A stretch of DNA of 64,000 nt, taken from Ancylomarina sp048268005. GTDB lineage: Bacteria > Bacteroidota > Bacteroidia > Bacteroidales > Marinifilaceae. The notes beneath the pieces were generated by a model. The model made no database searches, was not told the DNA's origin, and saw only the letters and a list, made by a program, of their open reading frames with translations. The position numbers were made by a program, and so were the translations under genes. The DNA is taken from positions 744,001-808,000 of the forward strand of contig JBLWWJ010000002.1 in assembly GCA_048268005.1 (NCBI GenBank). The letters are read 5' to 3'. Shown piece after piece: positions 24,343 to 33,511 of this stretch (the first letter of the stretch is position 1; each line of letters begins with the position of its first letter).

Positions 24343-25350
24343 TTACTTTACTGAATCCATATATTGGATTAACTCACATACTTTAGTTGAGTATCCCATT
24401 TCATTATCATACCATGAAACAACTTTTACGAAGTTTGGAGACAATTGAATACCAGCAGTCGCATCGAAGATAGAAGTACGAGCATCACCGATAAAGTCGT
24501 TAGATACAACAGCATCTTCAGTATATCCTAGGATACCTTTCAATTCGTTCTCAGAAGCTTTCTTCATTGCTGCACAAATCGCTTCGTAAGAAGTTTCTTT
24601 CTCTAAACGAACAGTTAAGTCAACTACAGATACGTCAGGTGTAGGAACACGGAAAGACATACCAGTTAATTTACCATCTAAAGCAGGAATTACTTTACCT
24701 ACAGCTTTAGCAGCACCAGTAGAAGAAGGAATGATGTTTTGACCAGCACCACGTCCACCTCTCCAGTCCTTAGCAGAAGGTCCGTCAACAGTTTTTTGAG
24801 TTGCTGTTGTAGCATGTACAGTTGTCATTAAACCTTCAATAATACCGAAGTTATCGTTCAATACTTTAGCAACAGGAGCTAAACAGTTAGTTGTACAAGA
24901 AGCGTTAGAAACGAAAGTAAGATCGTTAGTATATTCAGTGTTGTTCACACCCATAACGAACATTGGAGTATCATCTTTAGAAGGAGCTGACATTACTACT
25001 TTTTTAGCACCACCATCGATATGACCTTGAGCAGATTCTTTAGTTAAGAAGAAACCTGTAGACTCAACAACGTATTCAGCAGAAACTGCACCCCAGTTGA
25101 TATCAGCTGGATTTCTTTCAGCTGTAACACGTACAGTATTACCGTTAACGATCATTTGACCATCAACAACTTCAACAGTACCGTTGAATTTACCGTGAGT
25201 AGAATCATATTTCAACATGTAAGCCATGTAATCTACGTCTAAAAGGTCGTTAATTGCAACAACTTCGAAATTTCCGTTTGCAATCGCCTGACGAAATACA
25301 AATCTACCGATACGGCCAAAACCGTTAATACCTATTTTAATCTTTGACAT
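24343..25350 (-). CDS. gap: Type I glyceraldehyde-3-phosphate dehydrogenase
   Basis: This 335-residue cytosolic glycolytic enzyme converts glyceraldehyde-3-phosphate, NAD+ and phosphate to 1,3-bisphosphoglycerate. It has the N-terminal Rossmann motif INGFGRIGR, the catalytic SNASCTTNCLAPV (active Cys near residue 150), HATTATQKTVDGPS, and the C-terminal WYDNEMGYS. Length is normal. It is monocistronic, with its own terminator and a TACTTTTG promoter box just upstream. Confidence 0.97.
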   Translation of the reverse strand: MSKIKIGINGFGRIGRFVFRQAIANGNFEVVAINDLLDVDYMAYMLKYDSTHGKFNGTVEVVDGQMIVNGNTVRVTAERNPADINWGAVSAEYVVESTGFFLTKESAQGHIDGGAKKVVMSAPSKDDTPMFVMGVNNTEYTNDLTFVSNASCTTNCLAPVAKVLNDNFGIIEGLMTTVHATTATQKTVDGPSAKDWRGGRGAGQNIIPSSTGAAKAVGKVIPALDGKLTGMSFRVPTPDVSVVDLTVRLEKETSYEAICAAMKKASENELKGILGYTEDAVVSNDFIGDARTSIFDATAGIQLSPNFVKVVSWYDNEMGYSTKVCELIQYMDSVK

Positions 25351-25394
25351 TGTGTATAAAGTTTTAATTTAATAAACCCTTTGTTTCTTGCTTG

Positions 25395-25402
25395 CAAAAG
25401 TA
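25395..25402 (-). promoter_or_regulatory. Probable -7 promoter box for gap
   Basis: The minus strand reads TACTTTTG, a full match to TAnnTTTG, about 45 bases before the gap start codon. The -33 partner is not clear, being only T-rich. Confidence 0.5.
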
Positions 25403-25536
25403 GAGAAATAATTAAGAAAAAGAGAGGGAAAAGTGAAAAAAATACATATAGATCTTAATCAATACTGTGAGGTTTCGTTTTGTTATTCAGCTTGTTGTGA
25501 AAATTTCTAACGATTGCAATTGTGTTAAAAAAAGAC

Positions 25537-25567
25537 AAAAAAAAATCTCATTCCAATGAGATTTTTT
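25537..25567. terminator. Bidirectional-looking terminator downstream of the small lipoprotein
   Basis: AAAAATCTCATT and AATGAGATTTTT form a 12-bp or longer stem with a CC loop, flanked by A and T runs. On the minus strand it begins only a few bases past the stop of the gene at 25573-25701, so it most likely ends that gene. Confidence 0.8.
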
Positions 25568-25572
25568 ATTCT

Positions 25573-25701
25573 TTATACCGATTTTGATGTTTTCTGCGTT
25601 TCAACTTTAGAATATGCAGGACATTTTTTATCAGTAGCACAAGAACTTAAAACTGTTCCTACAAAAAGAAGTAGGCATAGTGCATAAAGTAGTTTTTTCA
25701 T
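25573..25701 (-). CDS. Very small lipoprotein
   Basis: This 42-residue lipoprotein has signal peptide MKKLLYALCLLLFVGTVLSS and lipobox Cys at residue 21, then ATDKKCPAYSKVETQKTSKS. The mature part is only about 22 residues with one extra Cys in KKCPAYS, a pattern seen in many tiny Bacteroidota lipoproteins of unknown function (from memory). The well-formed signal peptide, the stop followed by a terminator, and the start inside an otherwise empty gap support it as a real gene. It is divergent from the outer membrane barrel gene at 25902. Confidence 0.75.
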   Translation of the reverse strand: MKKLLYALCLLLFVGTVLSSCATDKKCPAYSKVETQKTSKSV

Positions 25702-25901
25702 AGTGTTATTTATTTCAAATCAAGTTTCAAATTTAATATTTATAGTTTAGACAGCTCAATTATTAAAGAAAAACAAAACAATTTTGTTTAATAATTTGTA
25801 AAAGATAATGATAATCTTGTAACTACAGAAATTATCACACATTTTTGAATCTAATTTAATCAACTGGAAGTATAACTTCTTCTTCTTTGTCTAATCTCTA
25901 T

Positions 25902-27668
25902 ATGAAATCTAACAGTTCAAACGCCTTTTTTCAGCTCAATATCAGTTTATTGTTGATTTTATTATTGATGAAATCTCCACCTTTGTTTTCTCAAAATCGT
26001 ACTCATTACTTAAAATTGAAGGGGAGTGATCTCCCGATTTTTAAGAAGGAAGCAAAGCAAATTGAACGATATTATTTTGAAGATGCAAAAAATCTGAATT
26101 TTAAACTGGAGCAGCTGAAATCTTATTTTATTGAGAAAGGTTACATTGAATCGAATATAGATAGTACGTATGTAATAACTGACACGCTTTTTGCTGTTTT
26201 CCACATTGGAAAACCTTATGTCTGGAAGAATTTGAATTTAGTTCCTAGTAAAACTAAGGGCTGGGGATATTTAAAGTCTTATTCAAAATTTGATAAAGGA
26301 TATAGTGTCTCAGATGGTATAGAGAAACAGTCTGCAATATTGGACTATTACTCTAATCATGGATATCCTTTTACAACTTTAAGCCTTACTGATTTAAAAA
26401 TAATTAATGGTGAAATACGAGCAACTTGTCTTATCAATCCAAATAAGCAGATTGTTTGGGATAGTATGTTGACAAAGGGGGATGCAATAATACATCCAAA
26501 ATATCTTGAAAATCATTTGGATATTAAACCCGGGGAAGTGTTTAGTGAAGAAAAGTTTGAAGCCATTTCTCAAATGATTGCTAAGCTTGAATTTTTATCA
26601 GAAATTAAACCATCAGAACTTGAATTTTTCGATGAAACAGCCAAAGTTCATAATTATCTTAAAAAGCAATCGGCTAATCGATTTGATGGAATTGTTGGGT
26701 TTCAAAACAATAAAGAAACAGATCGGTTAGAACTCACCGGTGAGGTTAATTTGGATCTGGTCAACTCTTTTCATCGGGGGGAACACATTCGGTTTAATTG
26801 GCGAAAATTAGAAGAAAATAGCCAGAATTTGAAAATTGAATTTCAGTATCCTTATATTTTTAATTCGAAGTTAGGAACAGACTTTTCTTTTGAACTTCTG
26901 AAGCAGGATAGTGCTTACGTGAATACAAAGCTAAGATTGGGATTAAATTTTCAGCAGACAGGAAACAGTGTTTTGCGCTTGTTTTATCAGTTAAAGTCAT
27001 CAAATTTGATCTCATCAAAACATTTTGTTGACTTTACGGTGTTGCCAGAATTTGCCGATTCAAAGTCGAATTTATTGGGATTCAAATATGAATATGAAAA
27101 ACTAGACAGGAAGTTTAATCCTATAAAGGGGTGGTATTGGGCTTTTGATGTTGCAGGCGGAGAGAACAAACTTAAAAAAAATATCAATATTACTGAGGAG
27201 CTATATCAGGATATAGATCTAAAAACAAAGATCTTTGAAGGTTCTTTGAATATTAGAAGTTATATCCCATTAAGTTTAAAATTTGTTTACCACTGGCAAG
27301 TAATTGCTGCCTGGATGGAGCGAGTTAATTATTTTGAAAATGACTTATATCGTTTGGGAGGTATGAAAAGTATTAGGGGGTTCAGCGAGGACTCTTTCAG
27401 AGCCTCAAAATATGCTCTTACCAGACAGGAGTTCAGATTTGTTCCAAATCGAAATACAAGCATTTACCTATTCTATGATATGGCTTGGTATGAGCAAGAA
27501 ATTCAAAACAAGAAAATATCAGATCATCCAATGGGTTATGGATTCGGTTTTAATTTTTCTACTGGATCGGGCTTATTCACCTTAAATTATGCGTTGGGAA
27601 AGCAAGATGAACAATCAACTGATTTAAAATCGGCGAAAATACACTTTGGGTTTATTGCTAAATTCTAG
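25902..27668 (+). CDS. Outer membrane assembly-type protein (POTRA plus Omp85/BamA-TamA barrel)
   Basis: The ATG at 25902 gives 588 residues; the frame is open to a TTG five codons earlier. A signal peptide (ISLLLILLLMKSPPLFSQ) is followed by POTRA-like repeats (about 40-250, for example LEQLKSYFIEKGYIESNI and ILDYYSNHGYPFTTLSL). A 16-strand-type Omp85 barrel then begins near GIVGFQNN and includes the lid-like RLGGMKSIRGFSEDSFRAS. It ends with aromatic residues (FGFIAKF), as outer membrane barrels do. It is shorter than BamA (usually about 800), so a TamA-like or patatin-free Omp85 paralogue fits better. It is monocistronic, with a terminator 17 bases after the stop. Confidence 0.85.
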   Translation: MKSNSSNAFFQLNISLLLILLLMKSPPLFSQNRTHYLKLKGSDLPIFKKEAKQIERYYFEDAKNLNFKLEQLKSYFIEKGYIESNIDSTYVITDTLFAVFHIGKPYVWKNLNLVPSKTKGWGYLKSYSKFDKGYSVSDGIEKQSAILDYYSNHGYPFTTLSLTDLKIINGEIRATCLINPNKQIVWDSMLTKGDAIIHPKYLENHLDIKPGEVFSEEKFEAISQMIAKLEFLSEIKPSELEFFDETAKVHNYLKKQSANRFDGIVGFQNNKETDRLELTGEVNLDLVNSFHRGEHIRFNWRKLEENSQNLKIEFQYPYIFNSKLGTDFSFELLKQDSAYVNTKLRLGLNFQQTGNSVLRLFYQLKSSNLISSKHFVDFTVLPEFADSKSNLLGFKYEYEKLDRKFNPIKGWYWAFDVAGGENKLKKNINITEELYQDIDLKTKIFEGSLNIRSYIPLSLKFVYHWQVIAAWMERVNYFENDLYRLGGMKSIRGFSEDSFRASKYALTRQEFRFVPNRNTSIYLFYDMAWYEQEIQNKKISDHPMGYGFGFNFSTGSGLFTLNYALGKQDEQSTDLKSAKIHFGFIAKF

Positions 27669-27685
27669 TTCCACTTCTAAATTCA

Positions 27686-27720
27686 AAAATGGCTGAACAC
27701 ATGAGTGATCAGCCATTTTA
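27686..27720 (+). terminator. Terminator after the Omp85-like gene
   Basis: A perfect 11-bp stem, AAAATGGCTGA (27686-27696) with TCAGCCATTTT (27709-27719). Confidence 0.85.
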
Positions 27721-27935
27721 AACATCAAACTTCAAATTATTAGTCGCGATTTTATCAGTACTTTGATTTAAAATCAACAGTCAAAACTAGTCATAAGTTT
27801 GGAGTTTGTTAGGTCTTGAAAATAAGTTCTTAAACATAGCGCAAACGTTTGAAATTATTCTATATTTGCATCTATATTAAGGTAGGTGGGCTTTTGTTTT
27901 CCTCTTTTAATACTTCTACAAACAGGTGCAATAAA

Positions 27936-27962
27936 AAACACCCACTAAAAAAGTGAGTGTTT
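27936..27962 (-). terminator. Terminator of the membrane protein at 27988-28560
   Basis: An 11-pair stem with one mismatch (27936-27946 with 27952-27962) has flanking A/T runs and is followed by T on the minus strand. The rest of 27721-27935 contains a TATATTTG box (27861-27868) on the plus strand with no gene behind it. Confidence 0.7.
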
Positions 27963-27987
27963 CTTAATATACGGTCATATATATACT

Positions 27988-28560
27988 CTAGTCTTGTTTG
28001 TTGTTGGTATTATCTGGTCGATTAAGTATGTAATTACAGAAAATAATACTCAATAGAGTAATTACTGAATTGGCCACAATTGGTAAATCATGCGGTAAGT
28101 ATATTTTAAGCGCAAAAATTAGAAGAAAGGCAATAAGAACCCCCATTAAAAATGCAGAAAACATATTTTTCGAATTTTCAAGACTAGCTTCTTTCCCAAT
28201 TTGTTCTATCTCCTCAATGTCAACTTTAAAATTAAGCATGGCTTCGTTGAATGCTTCAGCTTCTTTTGAGAAGAATAGTTTTGTTTTTGCAGATAAAAAC
28301 TGCCCCATGGAACTAAACTTATATTGGGCAAAAAGATCGTAATCCATTTTTTCAACTTTGATTACATCAAGTCTAACTATGGTTCTCCATTTTAAAGGAT
28401 TAGTTGAGGTCAAGTTTCCCCACCATGATCCCTTTTTCAATGTCATTCCGTATGCATTTGCGTCAATCAATGTATAGCCTCTTGTTTCATAAAATTTGAT
28501 TATATCAGAAACGAGAAGCTTCTTATTACGCTTTATGTTGCAATTACTCAATTTGTTCAT
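27988..28560 (-). CDS. Hypothetical protein with two C-terminal membrane helices
   Basis: This 190-residue protein belongs to no family I recognise. The soluble N-terminal half (about 1-130) has a YETRGYTLIDANAYGMTLKK segment, a WWGNLTSTNPLKWRT segment and a helical stretch rich in Phe/Glu (FSKEAEAFNEAMLNF). Two hydrophobic helices follow, FSAFLMGVLIAFLLIFALKI and IVANSVITLLSIIFCNYIL, so both ends face the cytoplasm. It is on the same strand as the SDR gene, 52 bases downstream of it, and may be co-transcribed. Confidence 0.7.
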   Translation of the reverse strand: MNKLSNCNIKRNKKLLVSDIIKFYETRGYTLIDANAYGMTLKKGSWWGNLTSTNPLKWRTIVRLDVIKVEKMDYDLFAQYKFSSMGQFLSAKTKLFFSKEAEAFNEAMLNFKVDIEEIEQIGKEASLENSKNMFSAFLMGVLIAFLLIFALKIYLPHDLPIVANSVITLLSIIFCNYILNRPDNTNNKQD

Positions 28561-28612
28561 AATGCAATTTTATTGATTACGAAAGATACTTAAAAAATAT
28601 GGACAGTCTTTT

Positions 28613-29371
28613 TTATTTTCGACTTACATCTCTTGCTGATGCTTGAGCTGAAGGCATAATAAGAATGTCGTTGATAGAAACATGTTCAGGACGCGTTGCA
28701 ATAAAAAGTAAACTTTCGGCAATATCATCAGCTTTTAGAGGTTCAAATCCCTCATAGACTTGTTCCGCTTTATTTTCATCACCTTTAAAACGAACTAGAG
28801 AAAATTCAGTTTCAACCATGCCTGGAGCTATTGAACTAACTCTAATATTGTGAGGTAATAGATCAATTCTCATCCCCTTTGTAATCGCCTCTACGGCATG
28901 TTTAGTTCCACAATAAACATTGCCACCCGGATAAGCTTCTTTTCCTGCAATCGAGGAAATATTTACAATTAATCCTTTCTTGCGGCTTGCCATTAGGGGG
29001 CTTACACAACGTGTCACATAAAGAAGACCTTTTACATTGGTATCGATCATACGATCCCAATCGTCTATAATACCTTGCTCAATAGGAGAAACACCAACTG
29101 CCAAGCCAGCATTGTTGACTAAAACATCAATATTCTTCCATTTTTCGGGTAAGGAATTTATTGTTTTTTCTACTTCTTCGAAGTTTCTTACATCAAGACC
29201 AAGACTTAATACTTCTTTGTTGTGAGTATCTTGAATTTTATTAGCAAGATTTTCCAGATTTTTTTTTCGTCTGCCTGCAATAATTAAGTCAAATCCATTT
29301 TCGGCTAATTTTAAAGCACAAGCTTCACCTATTCCCGCTGAAGCTCCTGTGATTAAGGCTATTTTGTTCAT
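28613..29371 (-). CDS. Short-chain dehydrogenase/reductase, YdfG-like
   Basis: This 252-residue classical SDR has the cofactor motif GASAGIGEACA (about residues 8-18), AGRRKKN consistent with NADP preference, NNAGLAVG, and catalytic Ser in VNISSIAG with the Y-x3-K motif in YCGTKHA. Overall it resembles E. coli YdfG (3-hydroxy acid / serine dehydrogenase, NADP-dependent), including the SIAPGMVETEFS segment. The exact substrate is uncertain. Confidence 0.88.
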   Translation of the reverse strand: MNKIALITGASAGIGEACALKLAENGFDLIIAGRRKKNLENLANKIQDTHNKEVLSLGLDVRNFEEVEKTINSLPEKWKNIDVLVNNAGLAVGVSPIEQGIIDDWDRMIDTNVKGLLYVTRCVSPLMASRKKGLIVNISSIAGKEAYPGGNVYCGTKHAVEAITKGMRIDLLPHNIRVSSIAPGMVETEFSLVRFKGDENKAEQVYEGFEPLKADDIAESLLFIATRPEHVSINDILIMPSAQASARDVSRK

Positions 29372-29700
29372 CCTCTGAGTTTTGTTGTGTTTTTGTGAAT
29401 CGCTCTGGTTCTATAAATATTAAGTTTAGAACTCGATTTTTTCAGCCCTAAATTTAGAAACAATGTCTCTAATTGATGTCAGTGTTCATTATTTTTTTAT
29501 AAATTTAGTTAATCATCAGGCAATGGATAATTGTTGTGTTATTACATCGACGGATATGTGGCTGTAGGTGCTTTGATATTTTTAAGTATAAGTTTTAATT
29601 GTTGATATAGAATAATTGGGAATCAGATGAAATGAACCATGACTAGCTTAGAGTTGGTCTGGTGACTTCCATGTGCTGTTAATATATAAATTATAATCAC
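29372..29700 (+). other. Gap and leader upstream of purL
   Basis: About 330 bases without a gene. I looked for a purine riboswitch fold and did not find one. The last 31 bases carry CATGTG (29670-29675), which can pair with the CACATG that contains the purL start codon. Confidence 0.5.
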
Positions 29701-31857
29701 ATGAAAAACAAGGCGAATACATTAAATAATACTGAAGGACTAGAAGGTTATAGAAACCTTTTAGATTCAATATCAATGAAATTAGGTCGAGAACTTAATG
29801 ACTTGGAGTTGCTAATTTATTCCGCCATGTGGGCTGAAAGAATCTCGTATAAGAGTTCTTACCAATGGGTGAAATCTTTACCTACTGAGGGTGATCGTGT
29901 TATTGTTGGAGCTGGAGTAGCAAATTCTGGTGCTGTTGATATTGGAAATGACTTCTGTTGTGTTTTTAAAATGGGTAGCCATAATCATCCTTCAGGTATA
30001 GATCCATACGAAGGAGCAGCGACCTGTGTTGGTGATGTTATTCGTGATGTTGTGTCACTTGGAGCTAATCCTATTGTTTCTTTGAATTCATTTCGCTTTG
30101 GTAATCAAATTCTGGATAGAACACAGTGGTTGATGGAAGAGGTGAAAAAAGGTGTCTACGATTATTCCTCTCTACAATATATTAAGAATATCAATAGTGA
30201 GATACGTTTTAATTCTTGTTATAATTGTAATCCTATCGTAAACATATTAGTTGCTGGTCTGGTGCATAAAGATCATATTATTTCAAACAAAAACATTAGT
30301 GTTGGAAATGCCGTATTTATAGTAGGAAATTTAACCAGTAATGATGGTGTTGCCATTGATGATAAAACGGGTCCAATAGCAAAAAGTAATCCTGATTTAT
30401 CAAGTTCAATGATTAAGGTGATCCTGGAATTAACTGAGCAAGATGCCTTGCTTCATGTTGAAAATATGGATATTGCAGGCTTGGTAAGTGCTTGTTCTGC
30501 TATTGGAGCTAAAATAGATTATGGTATCGATATTGAATTGAATAAGATACCTCTTGCAAAAGAAAAACTTTCGGTTGAACAGGTCATGTTATCCAGAACT
30601 CAGGAGAGAATGATGATTGTTGTTGATCAAAAAAGAATTGATGAGGTTAGGCATGCTTTCAATAGATCAGAAGTGCTTTGTACACAAATTGGAAGTGTCG
30701 TTGAGAATAAGACACTAAGCTTCTTCGATGATAATGATGTGGTCGCAGAGTTTTTCCCTGAAGACCTTGTGATGGGGTATACAGCTCCACAAGAATCGAG
30801 AGAATACATTCCATCTACCGAAAGTAACCATAGTGATCTTTTAGAAACCATTCCCGAACCTGATGATTATTGGAAGTTGATTAAATACTTATTGAAAGAT
30901 AAAAATATTGGTGTAAAGTCGCATATACAGTTACATAATCAGATAGAGGAGAATCATTCACCTTCAGATGCTATTGTAATGTATGATAAGAATACCAATC
31001 CATTGTGCTTTTCAATTTCAGGAAATTCAAACTATTGTAATTCAAACGCTTTTGTAGGCACACAAATTAATATGGCAATGGCCGTACGTCGAATTACCTG
31101 CTCAGGTGGAAAACCTATTGCCATTAATGATTGTTTAAATTTTGGAAGTCTTTTAGATGAACAGGTTTACGCACAATTGGTAGAATCTGTTTCGGGTTTA
31201 TCTGAAGCTTGTCAGTTTTATGGTATTCCGGTTGTAGGCGGTAATGTTAGTTTTTATAATGAAAGTAGTATAGAGGGAAATCGAATTTCTATTCAACCAA
31301 CACCAGTGATTGGTATGATGGGGATCTTAGATTCTCCGCAAGATCACACATCTTATATTTTCAGACAAAAAGGAGATATGATTTTTCTAATTGGGCAATC
31401 TCACAATGATATTGCAGGATCCCAATATTTGCAGTCTATTAGAAAAGGGGCTCCAGAGGGTATTCCTTATTTCTCTTTATACGAAGAGAAAAAAGTAAAT
31501 GATTGTGTTCAAAAGCTAATAAAGCAAAAATTGATTGTTTCAGCACATAGTGTGGATGAGGGAGGTTTGTTCTTCAATTTGGTTGCATCTGCTATGCCAT
31601 TAGGCTTTGGTTTTGATATCACATCCCCTGCAGAAGTTAGAAAGGATGCCTTCTTGTTCGGAGAATCTCAGTCTAGAGTTGTGGTTTCTGTGTCTATGGA
31701 AAATGAAGATGATTTTATTGATGCTATGATGTCCTATGGCTTGTCTTTTTCAACTTTAGGACATGTGACTAAAGGTGAGTTACGCATTGATGATATTCCT
31801 TTTGGATTTATTGATGACTATAAAACGGATTTTCAATTGAGTTCTCCTTTTGATTGA
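29701..31857 (+). CDS. purL: Phosphoribosylformylglycinamidine synthase, small-type PurL (divergent)
   Basis: This 718-residue enzyme subunit would carry out the ATP-dependent conversion of FGAR to FGAM in purine synthesis, with PurS and PurQ supplying structure and ammonia; neither is in the window. Two AIRS/PurM-like repeats are visible, with SHNHPSGIDPYEGAATCVGD, VVSLGANPIVSLNSFRFG and the second-half NDCLNFGS and GIPVVGGNVSFYNE motifs. Length fits small PurL (about 720-750). It is unusual in the first active-site motif, usually SEHCSYKSS, which here reads AERISYKSS with Arg47 where the conserved His is expected, and in GVGG being CVGD. It stands alone with a 330-base upstream gap. Confidence 0.85.
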   Translation: MKNKANTLNNTEGLEGYRNLLDSISMKLGRELNDLELLIYSAMWAERISYKSSYQWVKSLPTEGDRVIVGAGVANSGAVDIGNDFCCVFKMGSHNHPSGIDPYEGAATCVGDVIRDVVSLGANPIVSLNSFRFGNQILDRTQWLMEEVKKGVYDYSSLQYIKNINSEIRFNSCYNCNPIVNILVAGLVHKDHIISNKNISVGNAVFIVGNLTSNDGVAIDDKTGPIAKSNPDLSSSMIKVILELTEQDALLHVENMDIAGLVSACSAIGAKIDYGIDIELNKIPLAKEKLSVEQVMLSRTQERMMIVVDQKRIDEVRHAFNRSEVLCTQIGSVVENKTLSFFDDNDVVAEFFPEDLVMGYTAPQESREYIPSTESNHSDLLETIPEPDDYWKLIKYLLKDKNIGVKSHIQLHNQIEENHSPSDAIVMYDKNTNPLCFSISGNSNYCNSNAFVGTQINMAMAVRRITCSGGKPIAINDCLNFGSLLDEQVYAQLVESVSGLSEACQFYGIPVVGGNVSFYNESSIEGNRISIQPTPVIGMMGILDSPQDHTSYIFRQKGDMIFLIGQSHNDIAGSQYLQSIRKGAPEGIPYFSLYEEKKVNDCVQKLIKQKLIVSAHSVDEGGLFFNLVASAMPLGFGFDITSPAEVRKDAFLFGESQSRVVVSVSMENEDDFIDAMMSYGLSFSTLGHVTKGELRIDDIPFGFIDDYKTDFQLSSPFD

Positions 31858-31996
31858 TTAAGAATCGTGTAAATAAAAGTTAGTTTTGTAATCGGCTTGT
31901 CTGGACAATTAATATATTTGCGTTTGGTTTCTCTGTTCTAGTTTTTTGAGAGAGGCTCAACAATCAAATTTATTAATCTTAAGAAAACATATTTTA

Positions 31997-32716
31997 GTGG
32001 TCAATCCATATAAAGATTTAGATAAAGGGAAAAAAGCACAGGTTGCTTTGATGTTCAATAATATAGCTAGGAAATATGATTTTCTAAATCATTTCCTTTC
32101 TCTTGGGATCGACAAGCTATGGCGAAAAAAAGCGATCAAACTCCTTCGTTCTCATCAACCTAAACGTATGTTAGATATTGCGACGGGTACGGGTGATTTT
32201 GCTATTGCAGCTTTGAAATTGAATCCTGATTCAGTTGTTGGTATCGATATTTCGACAGAAATGTTGGCTGTTGGTCGTGAGAAGATTGCTAAAAAAGGAT
32301 TAGAAAATAAAATTCAGCTTTTCGAAGGCGATTCTGAAAATATTCAATTTGATAATAATTCATTTGATGCTATTACGGTTGCTTTTGGTGTTCGAAATTT
32401 CGAGAACTTAGAAAAAGGAATTTGTGAGATGTATCGAGTTTTGAACGAGGGAGGAAAACTTGTTGTATTAGAATTTTCAAAACCACGTAAGTTTCCTGTT
32501 AAACAAATCTATAATTTTTACTTTTTCAAAATTCTTCCTTTTTGGGGAAGGATTGTTTCAAAAGACATATCTGCTTATACCTATTTACCTGAATCAGTAG
32601 AAAGTTTCCCTGATGGGGAGAAATTTCTACAAATATGTAAATCTTGTGGTTTTAATACGGTGAAGGAGCAAAGGTTAAGTTTTGGTATTGCTTCGATCTA
32701 TATTGGAACTAAATAG
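31997..32716 (+). CDS. ubiE: Demethylmenaquinone methyltransferase (UbiE/MenG)
   Basis: This SAM-dependent methyltransferase performs the last step of menaquinone synthesis. I start it at GTG 31997 (VVNPYKDLDKGKKAQVALMF), which matches the usual N-terminus. The frame is open to a TTG at 31946 that adds 17 atypical residues. Motif I is DIATGTGDFAIAAL; other family marks are FLNHFLSLGIDKLWRKKA, VAFGVRNFENLEKGI and YTYLPESVESFPDG. A TATATTTG box at 31913-31920 with TTTTG at 31884-31888 could be the promoter, though the spacing of 24 is long. The next gene is porT-like. Confidence 0.93.
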   Translation: MVNPYKDLDKGKKAQVALMFNNIARKYDFLNHFLSLGIDKLWRKKAIKLLRSHQPKRMLDIATGTGDFAIAALKLNPDSVVGIDISTEMLAVGREKIAKKGLENKIQLFEGDSENIQFDNNSFDAITVAFGVRNFENLEKGICEMYRVLNEGGKLVVLEFSKPRKFPVKQIYNFYFFKILPFWGRIVSKDISAYTYLPESVESFPDGEKFLQICKSCGFNTVKEQRLSFGIASIYIGTK

Positions 32717-32768
32717 AACAATAATATTGAATTAAACAGGTTATTTATTTGAAACAACATATTCAAAC

Positions 32769-33488
32769 TTGAAGAAAGTACTTATTATATTATTGCTCCT
32801 ATTTTTGTCCAGTTCTCTTTATTCCCAAGGGGTTTATCGTTCTGGTCGCATTTTGAATAATCAAAAAGTTGATCAGAAACGACTGCATTTTGGTTTTACA
32901 TTAGGGTTGAATGCGATGGATTATGCTATTCGAAATTCAGCAAAGGATAATAATCGAGCAGAACAAGTAAGCTTTTCTCCTGGTTTTTCAGTAGGTATTA
33001 TTTCGGACTTGAAACTACATGAAAATTTTTCCTTGCGTTTTCAACCGGGATTAGAGTTTGGAGAACGTACCATTTTATATTCAGATGATTCCGATTTAAC
33101 TACTCCTCCATCGGAAACAACACTTGAGAGTGTCGTCATAAACCTTCCCTTATTACTGAAGTATCGGGCAAAGAGGCTCGATAATTATAGGCCTTATTTA
33201 GTTGGAGGTTTTAGTTATAAAATGGATGTTCAAGCTCCCAGTCATTTAGATCCGGAAGACAATGTCATGATTAGCTTAAAACCAAACTATTTTTGTTTGG
33301 AAATGGGGGCTGGAATAGACTTTTATTTACCTTATTTCAAGTTCGCTACGGAGTTGAAATTCTCTCTTGGTTTGCAGGATATTTTGAATCATAAACTTGA
33401 TTCAGAGAATCCAGATGCAGATTTTTACACACATTCTATAAACAGAATGAGTTCGAAAGTGGTGACACTTTCGTTTCATTTTGAGTAA
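32769..33488 (+). CDS. porT: PorT/SprT-family outer membrane protein of the type IX secretion system
   Basis: This 239-residue outer membrane barrel starts at TTG with signal peptide KKVLIILLLLFLSSSLYSQ. The sequence LHFGFTLGLNAMDYAI, the SFSPGFSVGIISDLKLHENF strand pair and FSYKMDVQAP match the PorT family, an essential part of the T9SS. The placement right after ubiE repeats a neighbourhood I recall from other Bacteroidota. The window also holds T9SS cargo (1-572 and 3579-11117), consistent with an active system. The C-terminus ends in aromatic LSFHFE. Confidence 0.82.
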   Translation: MKKVLIILLLLFLSSSLYSQGVYRSGRILNNQKVDQKRLHFGFTLGLNAMDYAIRNSAKDNNRAEQVSFSPGFSVGIISDLKLHENFSLRFQPGLEFGERTILYSDDSDLTTPPSETTLESVVINLPLLLKYRAKRLDNYRPYLVGGFSYKMDVQAPSHLDPEDNVMISLKPNYFCLEMGAGIDFYLPYFKFATELKFSLGLQDILNHKLDSENPDADFYTHSINRMSSKVVTLSFHFE

Positions 33489-33511
33489 ACACACACCTTT
33501 TACATATTCAT

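Noticed and set aside
24227..24448. Plus-strand ORF crossing the end of gap
   Set aside because: It overlaps the gap terminator and the antisense of GAPDH, with no recognisable sequence.
29372..29700. Purine riboswitch upstream of purL
   Set aside because: No three-way junction core or conserved pyrimidine contacts were found; only the short start-pairing element is visible.
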